A DNA stretch of 64,000 nt from Hippasteria phrygiana. Lineage: Eukaryota > Echinodermata > Asteroidea > Valvatida > Goniasteridae. Below the pieces are notes generated by a model. The model did no database searches, was not told the origin of the DNA, and saw only the letters and a program-made list of their open reading frames with translations. Shown here piece by piece: positions 16,362-26,960 of the stretch. The DNA is taken from positions 992,001 through 1,056,000 of the forward strand of contig JAZGUH010000143.1 in NCBI GenBank assembly GCA_037893225.1, in the 5' to 3' direction. A program made the position numbers and the translations under genes. Every line of letters begins with the position of its first letter. The first letter of the stretch is position 1.

Positions 16362-16530
16362 CAGCTTCCACCAGGAGACTGTTTAATAAAGGAAAAAGAG
16401 TCATGCGCACAGCCTCGTACCGATAGACACGTACTGCGAACCTACGTGCGCAGGATCTGGAGTTCAACGTCATGCCTATTTATCTCCAATTGTTATTGAC
16501 AGTACTCGCACGGCACCCGCTTAGACTTGA
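16362..16530. repeat. Interspersed repeat copy, empty counterpart of the LTR-element target
   Basis: It begins CACTACACAGCTTCCACC and continues through GAGTCATGCG and CAGCCTCGTACCGATAGAC. The same sequence flanks the LTR retrotransposon at 28,793-28,846 and 33,866-34,030, where it is interrupted exactly after ATGCG. A ~50-bp segment present near 33,910-33,960 is absent here. Confidence 0.8.
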
Positions 16531-16799
16531 TTTCAAGTCCGAGATCGCGGTTTATTTTTTTGTCTGCATCAGCCACGCTAAACAACGGGCTCGCAATCTT
16601 GGACTTGACCCTTACGTGCATATGGGATATTCATGTATTCATAACTAAATTTACATAATAATCGAGGCCCATAGAGATGGCCAATCGATCAGAAGGACAC
16701 AAAAACCGTGTAGGCCGCAGCCACAACCAATAGGTTACAATACAGTGTTCTGTTACACTGTTCAGTCTCAAATTTGTATGATACGTATTTGGCACAATG

Positions 16800-17280
16800 G
16801 CACGTAATGGCCCTTACAAAAATGTCCCATGGGATCCCCATGGGGACTGATGGGGAAGTCATGATGGTCTCTGTAAACACCATACGTGGTGCATATAAAT
16901 ACCATGGAGAAATTTAATTGAACACACAATGGGTTTCCCATGGGGCCCATGGGAAACCCATGGGGACATATGAGGAAGTCATGGTGGTCCCTGTAAAACA
17001 CCATGGATAAATTCTAAGACACCATGGGACCCCATGGGAAACACATGGGGACTGATGGGGAAGTCATGGTGGTCCCTGTAAAACACCATGGAGAAATGCT
17101 AAGACACCATGGGATTACCATGGGATTCCCATGGGACCCCATGAGAAACACATGGGGACTGATGGGGAAGTCATGGTGGTCCCTGTAAAACACCATGGAG
17201 AAATTTTGGGATATGGGAATGCCATATGATGACAAACTGACCACCATGGGAACACGATGGTTTATGGAAATCACCATGGT
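16800..17280. repeat. CCATGG-rich minisatellite, ~105-125-bp units
   Basis: Four to five units containing CCCATGGGGACTGATGGGG, GAAGTCATGGTGGTCCCTG and AAACACCATGGAGAAAT. Short ORFs across it are repeat translations. Confidence 0.85.
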
Positions 17281-18120
17281 GACAACTTATCACCAAGAAA
17301 ACACCATTCGGTCAATAATCATACGGTGGGTAATTAAATTGACGTTAATTATAAGATGAAATTGACACGAGAACAAATTAAAAATCGATAAAAATGTTAA
17401 AAATCTAATTTAAAAAATGAATTCTAAATTACAAATTCTCTCAGTGTCAATGTGCCATAAGTAATATTACCCGCACACAATGAAAACAATTATAAAACTG
17501 CTAATTCACCATTCAGTCTTCACAAGACAATTTTAGACTTGAAACATTAAGTCTAAGTTATTAAAGCGTACAGACCCGCGAGTCGAGTTTCAATCGTTTG
17601 GCATCATAACAACTCGGCCAAAAGCTACACCGTACAGGCATGTTTGTATGCGTGCACGTACACGCACACATAAACGCACACACACGCACACAACCATGTG
17701 CAAGGTCGCGGCCGCCATGAGCGCGTTGGGAAAATAAACTAGTGCGTCACCTGGTGCAAAGAAATGTTTACCCTTTTACAATTAAAAGTGATAACAAGTT
17801 CTTGTTTTTTTTAATGAACTTGAAGAATAGTACTTTGATGATAAAAGATTGACCAAAATCACGGGATAATTTTGAGATAGCTGTGTATTCATTCACGCGT
17901 AGGAATAGCAATGTTAAGCGGTCTCGCGGATAAGAAAAAGACATGTTCGTTATTACGTTACGAGACGATTCAAACAAAGCCAGACACAGGCCGTTTTAAG
18001 CTGAAACAAAACATGCACAAATTTAGAATATTTCTATTTGGTTTATTGCTTCTCTATATTCAGAAGTCGGAGACGAAGCCGAAGCAGAGACGAAGCCAAG
18101 GTTTTGAAAACCCATGGCCA
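17281..18120. other. Gene-free stretch
   Basis: No supported gene. There is a CA-rich patch with CGTGCACGTACACGCACACA at about 17,653-17,692 and otherwise unremarkable AT-rich DNA. Confidence 0.5.
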
Positions 18121-18129
18121 TAATTAGGC

Positions 18130-18855
18130 ACCCAGGTAACAATTTTACGTTGTGACAACGTTGCCACATGGTCACGTTTTCGTTGCGGCAACGTTACGAA
18201 ACTGACGTTGCAGCAACGGAAAAATGTCGACTTCTGTACGCGTTGCCACAACGTTACCACGCAACGTTAAGAGGACGTTGCTGCAACGTAAAAGAAACGT
18301 TTACTGGTACATGATTACAACACTGACGTCACGTTAAAACGACCCAATGGGCACCTAACAGCAACGTATATGCACGTTTGTACGACCTTATGGGGACGCG
18401 ATTACAACTTGATTATCACGTTACAGCAACCTTATTACAAGGGACGTTTCTACAACCATTTACAAACGTTATTGCAACCTTGTGGGCACATCTCTGCAAC
18501 TTTGTTGAAACCTAAAAGCAACTTTATGAGACGTAATTGCAACTTTATTGGGAACGTCACTGCAACCTAATTGGCACGTCACTGCAACTTTTTGGGCACG
18601 TCACCGCAACTTTGTTGGAACGTGATAGCAACTTTATGGGACGTAATTGCAACTTTATTGGGGACGTCACTACAACCTAATTGGCACGTCACTGCAACTT
18701 TTTGGGCACGTCACTGCAACTTTGTTGGAACGTAATAGCAACTTTATGGGACGCAATTGCAATTTTATTGGGCACGTTACTGCAACTTAATTGGCACATC
18801 ACTACAACTTTATGGCACACTATTGCAACTCTGTGGACACGTTCCTGTAACATAA
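18130..18855. repeat. ~23-bp GCAAC minisatellite with a 115-bp higher-order unit
   Basis: Degenerate units of the form ACGTCACTGCAACTTTNTTGG run throughout. The left part has palindromic variants ACGTTGCNGCAACG. Between about 18,521 and 18,760 five consecutive units are repeated as a ~115-bp block twice. Confidence 0.8.
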
Positions 18856-18859
18856 TAGG

Positions 18860-19905
18860 GATATTTGAAGTTAATTTCTGCAAACGATAACAAATCAAAT
18901 ACATGTACATGTACATGTAAACGGAATTAATGTCATTCTAATTTTATTACAAAGAATGTTGGAAATGATACATACAAGTCAACTTTTCTTGAAAATGACA
19001 GCACGCAAGATGTAATGATTTCTCAGGATGCTTAAGACTATTATTCACTTACAATCAAGAAACATATTTCACAATAATTTGGGAGTTTTAATGTTGATGT
19101 TTGCAAATGTATATTGCATTCAAGAAAAGAAGTAAGTTCGTAATATGACCTGACCAAACTTGAAGGTCTAAAGGCCAAGTCATACCCAAGGCCGCAAGAG
19201 CAAAAACAAACGAATTAGATATCGGAAATATTCGCTTTAAAATTCACCGGAGTTATTTTCTCCCTTTTCGTAGCGCATGCGGGAATAATTTCCGTGACAT
19301 TAAAAATGTGCGTTAACTTTGGCTTTCTTGCGAATAATAGTGTGATGGAGTGTGTATAGTGTTGACAAAATATGTTACGGGTCTGGCCAAAGGCAATTGC
19401 GATGGGCCCTACCGGTTTTCAACATCTATGAAAGTCCCCCATCACACCATTATCCTCATAATAAATACCATTTTAATCAAAAGATAAAAAGTCGACAAGT
19501 TGAAAAAAGTCCAACCATTTCGTTCTTTCAAATCAAATTAATTCAAGTAACATACACAATGGTAAAAATTTACATTGAAGCAAAATTATACATTAGTGTA
19601 AATTTGAACGTCGACAGGCTAGGGAGGTGAGTTTTAAATCTAACAAAATAAAAAAAATGACAACGTAAATGAAGTAGGTATACACATTATTTTTTAAGCT
19701 GTCCTCTGCCACTGGCATTCTATATAAAACGTTTTTACATTATCGTTTTATCTTGCTACAGGGTTTATGAAACTTGTAGGGCCTACATGTAATAGAAGTA
19801 CAGATTTTCTTTTCGTGAAGGTATATCGGTTTGCAGTAAATTGCGAAAATTAAAGTTAAAACAGACGCATTTTTAAATGGGAAACCACAAAATGGCGTCT
19901 CGTAA
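18860..19905. other. Gene-free stretch
   Basis: No coding evidence; only short ORFs. ACATGTACATGTACATGT at 18,900-18,917 is a small palindromic repeat. Confidence 0.5.
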
Positions 19906-19908
19906 CTT

Positions 19909-20478
19909 TATTTATTACATTTCTTTACCCAGGGTGTGCCCAAACAGTTTAAAACTGGTTTCCATTGGGGCCCTGCATATTATTAGTTAAAACTGAATAT
20001 TTACACATTCATACAAAATATTTAAACAATACAATAATGTTTACACAAATAGATCTATTTTTTGTTAACTTTTCATCTCTCCAGAATCCTATTGCTGATT
20101 TACGGGATGGGCGAAAAATTCGCGAAAAAGAACCTTTTAGGGTTAAAAACAAGGGGAAATTCCCATCCTGTTCCAAAGTATTTTGGCAACCAAGTTTATA
20201 ACTCCGCAGATCAGCGTAAATGACAGAATATCACTGAAAGATGGCTTTACGTAGCTCCGATTTAAATGTACTTAAGGAGTTTATTGTTCTCTTTTGTTCA
20301 GGCAGATTATTCCATATACTGGCACCACTCACAGCAAAACTTGTCACGTAGCGTTCCTTTTTGGCGAAAGGAACTTTCAGTGCCATTTGGGTCAATTTTC
20401 GTGTTTCACGAATCACTATAAGTGGTGTGAACAGATTTGTCATGTACAAAGGAGTCATTTTGTTAAGGCTTTTGAAAA
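19909..20478 (-). mobile_element. 5'-truncated CR1-like LINE copy
   Basis: On the minus strand this is the 3' end of the same LINE family as 46,130-49,063: the last ~75 residues of ORF2 (20,231-20,458, ending FKSELRKAIFQ), the 3' UTR and the tail AATGTAATAAATAAA. Homology stops abruptly at about 20,478, as expected for truncated reverse transcription. The ORF piece is still open and about 90% like the long copy. Confidence 0.85.
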
Positions 20479-20504
20479 GGAGTGTAATTTCAAAGGATTG
20501 TATC

Positions 20505-20802
20505 TCTCTTAATGTAAAAGAGTGAAAAACTCACTCTCCAAAAGAGTGAATCCCTTCTCAAACTACTCCAAAAGAGTGAGTCTCTTATAAAAACCACTCG
20601 AAAAGAGTGAAATTTCAACTCTTTCGCGGAGCCGTATAGGGAACAACTCTTTTTAGAGTTGTCCCTTATACGGCTCCTCGAAAGAGTGGACATTTCACTC
20701 TTTTTGAGTGGTTTTTACTCTTTTCGAGTGTTTTTTTTGGAGTGGTTTGAGAAGGGATTCACTCTTTTGTAAAGTGAGTTTTTCACTCTTTTAATTAAGA
20801 GA
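20505..20802. mobile_element. 298-bp foldback element
   Basis: Two ~145-bp arms are near-perfect inverted copies, ending TCTCTTAA and TTAAGAGA and meeting at about 20,653 in GGAGCCGTATAGGG / CCCTTATACGGCTCC. Each arm is built from AAAAGAGTGA-like subunits. No ORF. It looks like a foldback MITE next to the truncated LINE. Confidence 0.88.
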
Positions 20803-20906
20803 TTATTCAATGTGTTTTAAGAGTTAGGCTCTTTTCACAGACCGTTTAATAAGAAATTCCAAGACATCCAGAGAAGTGCAGGTTTATTCATCGGCAAGGC
20901 TGTAAA

Positions 20907-23900
20907 CATTATTATTATTATTATTATTATTATTACTGGTTTATTAACTGTCATAGCAGCCCAAAGGCTGAATTAAAACAGTTATTACAGACAATGAAGT
21001 TAAAACGTTATAAAAATAAACAAACATAAAATTATAAAAATTACAAACATCAAAAAATATATATGATTGCACTTAACACAAACAAAAGAAAACAATACAC
21101 ATAAACTAACAAAATTACTTGGAAATGAGCGCTAGGGATAGGGTGGATAAATTTACAAGTCTAGCAAAGTATGGGACCGGGCTATTGCTAAAACGCTTAG
21201 TTTTTGATGAAAATTCTTGAAGTGTTCTGTTGGATCTGAGATTCATTGTATAAGTATTTTTCGATTTAATAAACCATTCATTAAACATGTTGGTATTAAA
21301 TGCCTTTAATGCAAATGTAGTACATAGATTAATTCTTCTGTTAGCTAGTGTTTCTCTTTCTAGTCCAAGAGCAGTTAATGTATGGTCATATTGAATGTAC
21401 AATGGGCCAAGTATGATACGGCACACTTTTTTTTTGGATTGACTCTAAATCTCAGTTTGGCTGCAAGTAAGACCTGAATGCCATAAAGGGGATGCATATT
21501 CTAATACAGGTCTTATATAACCCTTGTACACACTGGCAAGTTCAGCATGAGTTAAACCTTGTTTTTTAATTTCCTGAGCATGAACAGTTTTCTGTTAACT
21601 TTATTAGATTACGTTGTAGGGTTACACCTAATAACTTGACACAATGAACTTGTTTAAGTGGAGCATTCGATATCAACAATTGCACATTAGAAGGGTCCCT
21701 TCTGCCAAAATAAATTTGCATTGTTTGACATTTGGATGGATTAAGAGAAAGCCCATACACCGCAGCCCAATCACTAAGATCATTAAGGTCCCCTTGAATC
21801 ATACTTATACTATTAATATGCCTATTTTCACAGAGTGTGAGGTAGTCGACATATTTTCAACGCCTGCTCTGAGCATTATCAGCTGCATTGTTAATACAGG
21901 CTAGCAAAATCACAGGCCCAAGTTTAGTACCCTAAGGAACACCACCAGTTAGTGTTTGCCACTCTGAGAAGGTTTGTTTGTATTTTACCCTTTGTTGACG
22001 TTCTGTCAAGAAATTGGCAATCCACTGAACAATAATGGGGGGCACATCCATTTCTAACAAGTTTTTGATAGCTATTTCATGGTTTACCATATCGAATGCT
22101 TTTGTGAAATCTGTAAGTACAAGGGTACTAATGTTATTGGGAACATTAGCCCCAGAGACTAATTTATGGTAAACATCTACAAGACAATGCGTGGTTGAAA
22201 TACTTCTTTGATTACCAAATTGCCTTTTGTCTATGTGAGGCCCTATGCAATTCATGACCCATTTACAAATAAAACCTTCAGCTATCTTGGCCAAGAATGG
22301 GGTAAGAGAGATGGGCCGAAGCTTGTTCAATGTTGGCGGCATTTGCTTAGGGATTGGGACAACATTTGCTCGTTTCCACTGAATCGGAACTATGCCCTGG
22401 AAAAAACACTTGTTCAGAATATCGGTCAACGTGGTGCTTAACTCATAAGCAAATTCATTGATAATCTTGGCAGACAAGTCATCAGGTCCCCTGATTTTGA
22501 AACAGAAATTGTCCCAGGGTTGTATTTGAGTTGATGGCACATGGGATGGCAAGTAGGCTGGCAATTTTTTAACATTGAGTGGTTCATGCGTTTGTGAAAA
22601 ACTATCCAAATGATTATTAATTGCATTAGCAATTGATTTGAGATCACATGGATCAATATCCTGAATTTGAATAGTCACTTCACGTTTTTTAATGTTAGCC
22701 AGATTACGTACCTCCTTGTGCCGCCTACCCGGGTCCAACTTTTGAAGTTTACGAATTCTACCCGCATAAAAATATTTTTTGGCAGCATCAATTTTCCTTA
22801 TTACTCTGTTTCTGATGACACAAAAATGTTGTCTCTTGCCTTCAGCAAATGCCCTCTGCCTTTGGGTGATAAGTGTTTTTAGTCGATCCGTCATCCATGG
22901 TTTGTCCATATTGTGACGTTTGATGGTTTTAAGTGGGAAATGTTCCACGATGGCCTGATCAACCAGTTTATAGAAGGAATCAACTTTGGCTTGACAACAA
23001 CTGGTATTAATGACATCATCCCAACTTTGTAATTGTATCCATCTTCCAAAAGATCTAATGCTAGAGTCTTTAATTGGTCGAATTAATCTAGTAGTCACTT
23101 TGTTGGTAGTAGTAATACATTTAGGTGCCCAAGTGAGACAATTATGATCACTTCTACCTATAGGGGATGACACAATTGGGCTATTGTATTGGTCGGCAAA
23201 ATTGGTGATGATTAGATCAAGAACAGCATTATGTCTGGTCGGTAGCTTAATAATTTGTTCAAGATTATTACCATTACAAATGGGTATAATATCAACTTGA
23301 TTAAAGTCACCTAGTAAGACTATGCCAATACTTGGCTTACGTGTCCAAAGGAGGTCCACGGCAATAACAATGTGATGACATAGAAGGTCTTCATAGGGCG
23401 AGTCAGGAGCGGACTGTAAAGCCGCAAAAACTGCAATGGATGGTACACATCTCGGAAATATAGGATGATTCAGCATAATCCGTTCACCTTCGATTTCAGG
23501 TGGGACAACAATATCAGTAATGACAGCAGCTTGTATGTGATCCTTCACGTACATCAACACACCACCACTCCTATTAGTTCTGCATTTGCTGAATATATTA
23601 TAACCATCTATAGAATATTGGTCGGGAGAGGTGTTGGGTGTAATCCATGATTCGGTAATTACTGCAACGTCTGCTCGTTCACTGGCGAGTTTTAATTCCA
23701 CTTCATCAAGTTTATTAAGTACAGAACATGCGTTGGTCAATAAAAAAAAGGGGAAGGGCAGTGAAGTGGATTCGGGTAGGCCTACACGATGACAGGCTTA
23801 GTTCCCTGTGGAGCTGTCTAAGTTCCGATGGCAAACCAGATGATCTTGGATGTTTCGTAGCATGTATATGTTGCCAAAAACAACTTGAATGGGGCACCCG

Positions 23901-24540
23901 GGGTTCCTCTCGTCTGTTGAATATGCTGAAGTAGAACAGAAATTGCGTTTTCCGGCACGCCTGCCTCTGAATCGCAGTAGGTTGTTTAGTTTAAGTACCA
24001 GCAATTTTTCAGGTTCAAGGTGATATGATATGCGTAAGTTGAGAAGTTTATCTCGGCTGTAGCTTATAACTGGAGCAACACTAATACTGCTGTCTATGTT
24101 CAAAATCTGGTTAGCCGGGATGTGATTAACGTACTTGGCATATGTATCGTTAAGGCCTACAACTCCATCCGGGCCTGGATTTAGAGAAATGTCCTTGAAT
24201 CTGGTGATGTCCATTGGGGGATCACTGCCAGGTACAAATATACAAGTCATCGCATGTTTGGTCCATTTCACCAGTGGGGTTCGAGACGAATTTCGTAGGC
24301 AAGATGGCTTCGAGAAAAATACATGGATTGTTATAACAGGCCTGTTGATCGGCAATGCAAGGTATGCCGAATTTGATCGAATTGAGGTAGAATCTTCAAG
24401 TCTGATGCGGTTGGTTGATAATACAACATTAATCGATATGTTCAGGATATGATGCAATGATGCTTGAATTAGAATTACTCTGTGTAAAATACTCACAAAA
24501 GCCATGATTACTGAGTGTTCAGACGAATGCACTGTACCCC
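20907..24540 (-). mobile_element. Decayed non-LTR retrotransposon (CR1/L2-like)
   Basis: A minus-strand LINE with endonuclease, reverse transcriptase and C-terminal regions in order, ending in an (ATT)n tail at 20,907-20,935 on the plus strand. It is not the family of 46,130-49,063. Its coding lesions are described in the pseudogene entry. Confidence 0.82.
21115..24532 (-). pseudogene. LINE ORF2 pseudogene: endonuclease plus reverse transcriptase
   Basis: From 24,532 a single frame runs almost to 21,566 but is broken by three stops: TAA at about 23,798, TAG at 21,932 in GVP-GTKLGP (a CAG-to-TAG change), and one at about 21,850. Only further on does the frame change (21,426-21,115). The N-terminal part has FKDISLNPGPD, a 2A-like NPGP motif as found in some LINEs. 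The EEP endonuclease (VAVITESWITP, GDFNQVD, GRSDHN) and the reverse transcriptase (LRPISLTPFLAKIAE, LVLTDFTKAFDMV) follow. The YxDD box reads YVDY, so one catalytic aspartate is lost. The copy is dead. Confidence 0.8.
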
Positions 24541-24707
24541 CATGGGGCTAGCATCACCCACACCAAAATCTCCACAAATCCGCTCAATGTCAGTAAAAAA
24601 TCACACAAAATGACACTAAAACATCTGGCAAAAGGTTATTGCACCACAACACAGCAAAAAAAACGTAAAGGTGATATTTAAGGATAAAAACCCAACATCG
24701 GGTGTGC
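24541..24707. other. Short spacer, no gene
   Basis: Nothing recognisable between the LINE 5' side and the foldback element. Confidence 0.4.
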
Positions 24708-25020
24708 CCACTGATCTCTATACACTGGATTGGCTGCGAAGCTCCGCGATTGAAGCCACTGCGCCGCCATCTTGCGATATTCAACACAATGGCAGTTTTC
24801 CAAGCCCCTGGCTTCAGCTCCGTCTCCGAATTCAGCCCATTGCCAAACTGCATTCATGCATGCAGTTTGTGAATGGGTTGAAGTTGGAGACGGAGCTGAA
24901 GCCTGGAGCTTGGAAAATGGCCATTGTTTTGAATATAGCAAGATGGCCGCGCGGTGGCTTCAATTCACGCATAGGCAATCACTGCCGCGCTGCCAATCCA
25001 GTGTATATAGAGATCAGTGG
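24708..25020. mobile_element. 313-bp foldback element
   Basis: Arms begin CCACTGATCTCTATACACTG and end with the inverse (GTGTATATAGAGATCAGTGG). They pair over ~145 bp with mismatches, meeting at CATTCATGCATGCAG (about 24,852-24,866). The arms contain TGGCTTCA, GACGGAGCTGAAGC and TTGGAAAA blocks. No coding function; probably a MITE. Confidence 0.85.
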
Positions 25021-25690
25021 TTCGTGCCGCACAAATTAAAATGGCAGCTGCACGAAGAGCGCCCTCAACCGTTAGAGCGAAACATGGCACGTCCCTCATC
25101 ATGACGCGATTCTGACAAACAAATAACAGGAAAAAATGTATCAGATTATTATGCCTGGATGGTGCACTAGTTCTCTAAACTATTCCAAAACCAAGCCCTT
25201 CTCAAAGGATGACAAAAGCCAAAAATCGGTAAAGGTTCTTTTTTGTCGATAAAACAAAACATACCGGTACCAATTGAAAATTGGTAGGGGAAAATGATCT
25301 TTTTTTTGAGAGCATGGTCAAGCATCTTTATTCAACACACGACTGGAAAAAGAACACTTATTAATCAATTCACTCATTCCAAAAACTGTGTGCCTTTTAC
25401 ACTTTTTAAAAGTTATTTTCATCCTCTCAAAACAGGAATACAGATGTGATCGAAAAGTCAACTCTGTATGTACTTACGGAGAAAAAAAAGAGATAATTCA
25501 AAAGCATCCCGCAAACGCGGTATGAAGTAGACAAGCAGTTCTAACATATGTCACAGCCTGCCACCCATTGCACTCATATGAAGCATAACTGTAGTGTGGG
25601 GACAAATTACAAAACATTATGAGCAATTTTAAGATAAATATACCAATAGAAAATGAAAACGGAACAAGGTTTGTTGTCGACATTTTAAAA
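25021..25690. other. Gene-free stretch
   Basis: No supported gene on either strand; AT-rich DNA with only short ORFs. Confidence 0.5.
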
Positions 25691-25699
25691 GCACTTTAC

Positions 25700-26072
25700 A
25701 AAAGGCTGTTACCGTGCCAGGAGGGTGGTAGAAAATGCCTTCGGCATCCTGGCGAACCGCTTCCAAGTTCTGCTGACTACCATGCAGCACCACTCCTCCA
25801 CTGTCAAGGTCATCGTGAAAGCCTGCATTGTCCTGCACAATCTGATGAGGATACGGTACCCTGGACTCCAGAACCAGCAGCTCGACCGTGCAGAGAACAT
25901 GAACCGTGACTTCATCCCTGGAGCATGGAGACAGGAGAGCAACTTGCACGACACACATATAGTTGCTGGCAGTAACACCTCCACCAAGAAAGGAAAGAAG
26001 CAGAGGAACCTCCTGAAGCACTTGGCCAACTCCCCAGCAGGTGCAGTTCCATGGCAAGACAAGATGACTTAG
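25700..26072 (+). pseudogene. PIF/Harbinger transposase C-terminal fragment (HARBI1-like)
   Basis: The last ~110 residues of a Harbinger transposase: VVENAFGILANRFQVLLTTMQHHS, CIVLHNLMRIRYPGLQNQQLDRAEN, GAWRQE and LKHLANSPAGAVPWQDKMT before a stop at 26,072. It aligns closely with the C-terminus of the intact transposase at 38,427-39,707. The first two Asp of the DDE triad are missing, and the upstream border near 25,700 is abrupt. Confidence 0.85.
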
Positions 26073-26077
26073 AGGAC

Positions 26078-26155
26078 TTTGGTTGTGGTGACTGTTGTTG
26101 TAGTGACTGTTGTTGTAGTGACTGTTGTTGTAGTGACTGTTGTTGTAGTCACTGT
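26078..26155. repeat. 18-bp tandem repeat, about four copies
   Basis: Unit TGACTGTTGTTGTAGTGA-like, directly after the transposase fragment. Confidence 0.8.
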
Positions 26156-26333
26156 TGTGTGATCCTAGAGACCGTCTTTTAAAAAATGTTATTACTATGT
26201 ACCATTATTATCATGTGCCATTATTAATGAACATTTGTTCATTTTTTGGAACAAATTTCACACTTTGACATCTGGTGTTTATCATACTTTCTTAATTTTA
26301 ATTAAATTTGACTACATTGTAAACTACACTACA

Positions 26334-26960
26334 CTACTTTGACTTGATGTATTTATAACCCGCTACTTTATCACAAGAGTCACGACTTCTTTCCTTTTGG
26401 TGTGTGGAATTCCCCATCCTGAGAACCGAGATCAATCTATGATTCAATATATATTTTGAAACAAGCCCCAATTGACTCCACAAATTTATGCATTTAAACA
26501 CAAGTATGAAAGGGTATTCGGCATGAAGCTTTTGAGGTCTCTTTTCGATTCTAAACTTAATATTTGTCCAATGCTGAATGTTATGAAACTGGTGGACTTT
26601 ATTCCAATCAATAAACAAATTTCCTTTCTTCTTTGTAGACTTGGCAGTTGCAGTGACAGCAAGAACAAATGCTCCTGGAAACAGTGACTGCAGTTTAGAT
26701 ACTTTCTAAAATCTTGTCTAAAGTCTGCCCCTAATGAAGGACACTGTGGGCTTCATCAATCACAACCGGAGTCACACTGTTCCGATAGGGCTTTGTGACG
26801 AAAACATCACCAACATGTTTCTCCAATAAATGTTCAAGATGCCCATTAACGTCAAAAAATCTTCCATCCGTACCACTTTCACTCTGGTGTCCTGTTGCTC
26901 ATCTGAAATAATTAGGCACCTTTTGTCACTGACTTGAATGGCACATGCACTGTATCTGCA
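26334..26960 (-). pseudogene. Decayed RecQ-like DNA helicase fragment
   Basis: On the minus strand two helicase motifs appear in the right order: VVIDEAHSV (Walker B, about 26,735-26,760), followed by LH-stop-GQT where RecQ proteins have a Trp-Gly motif, and FVLAVTATAKSTKK (motif III, about 26,640-26,670). Further on, FRIEKRPQKLH resembles the strand after motif III. The reading frame changes at least twice and has stops. Origin from a host gene or a transposon-borne helicase cannot be told. It belongs to the segment repeated in inverted form near 55-56.2 kb. Confidence 0.55.

Noticed and set aside
16689..17277. Minus-strand ORFs with SPHG/MGPMG repeats
   Set aside because: Translations of the CCATGG minisatellite.
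25629..26062. Minus-strand ORFs of 117 and 142 codons
   Set aside because: Mirror frames of the Harbinger transposase fragment.
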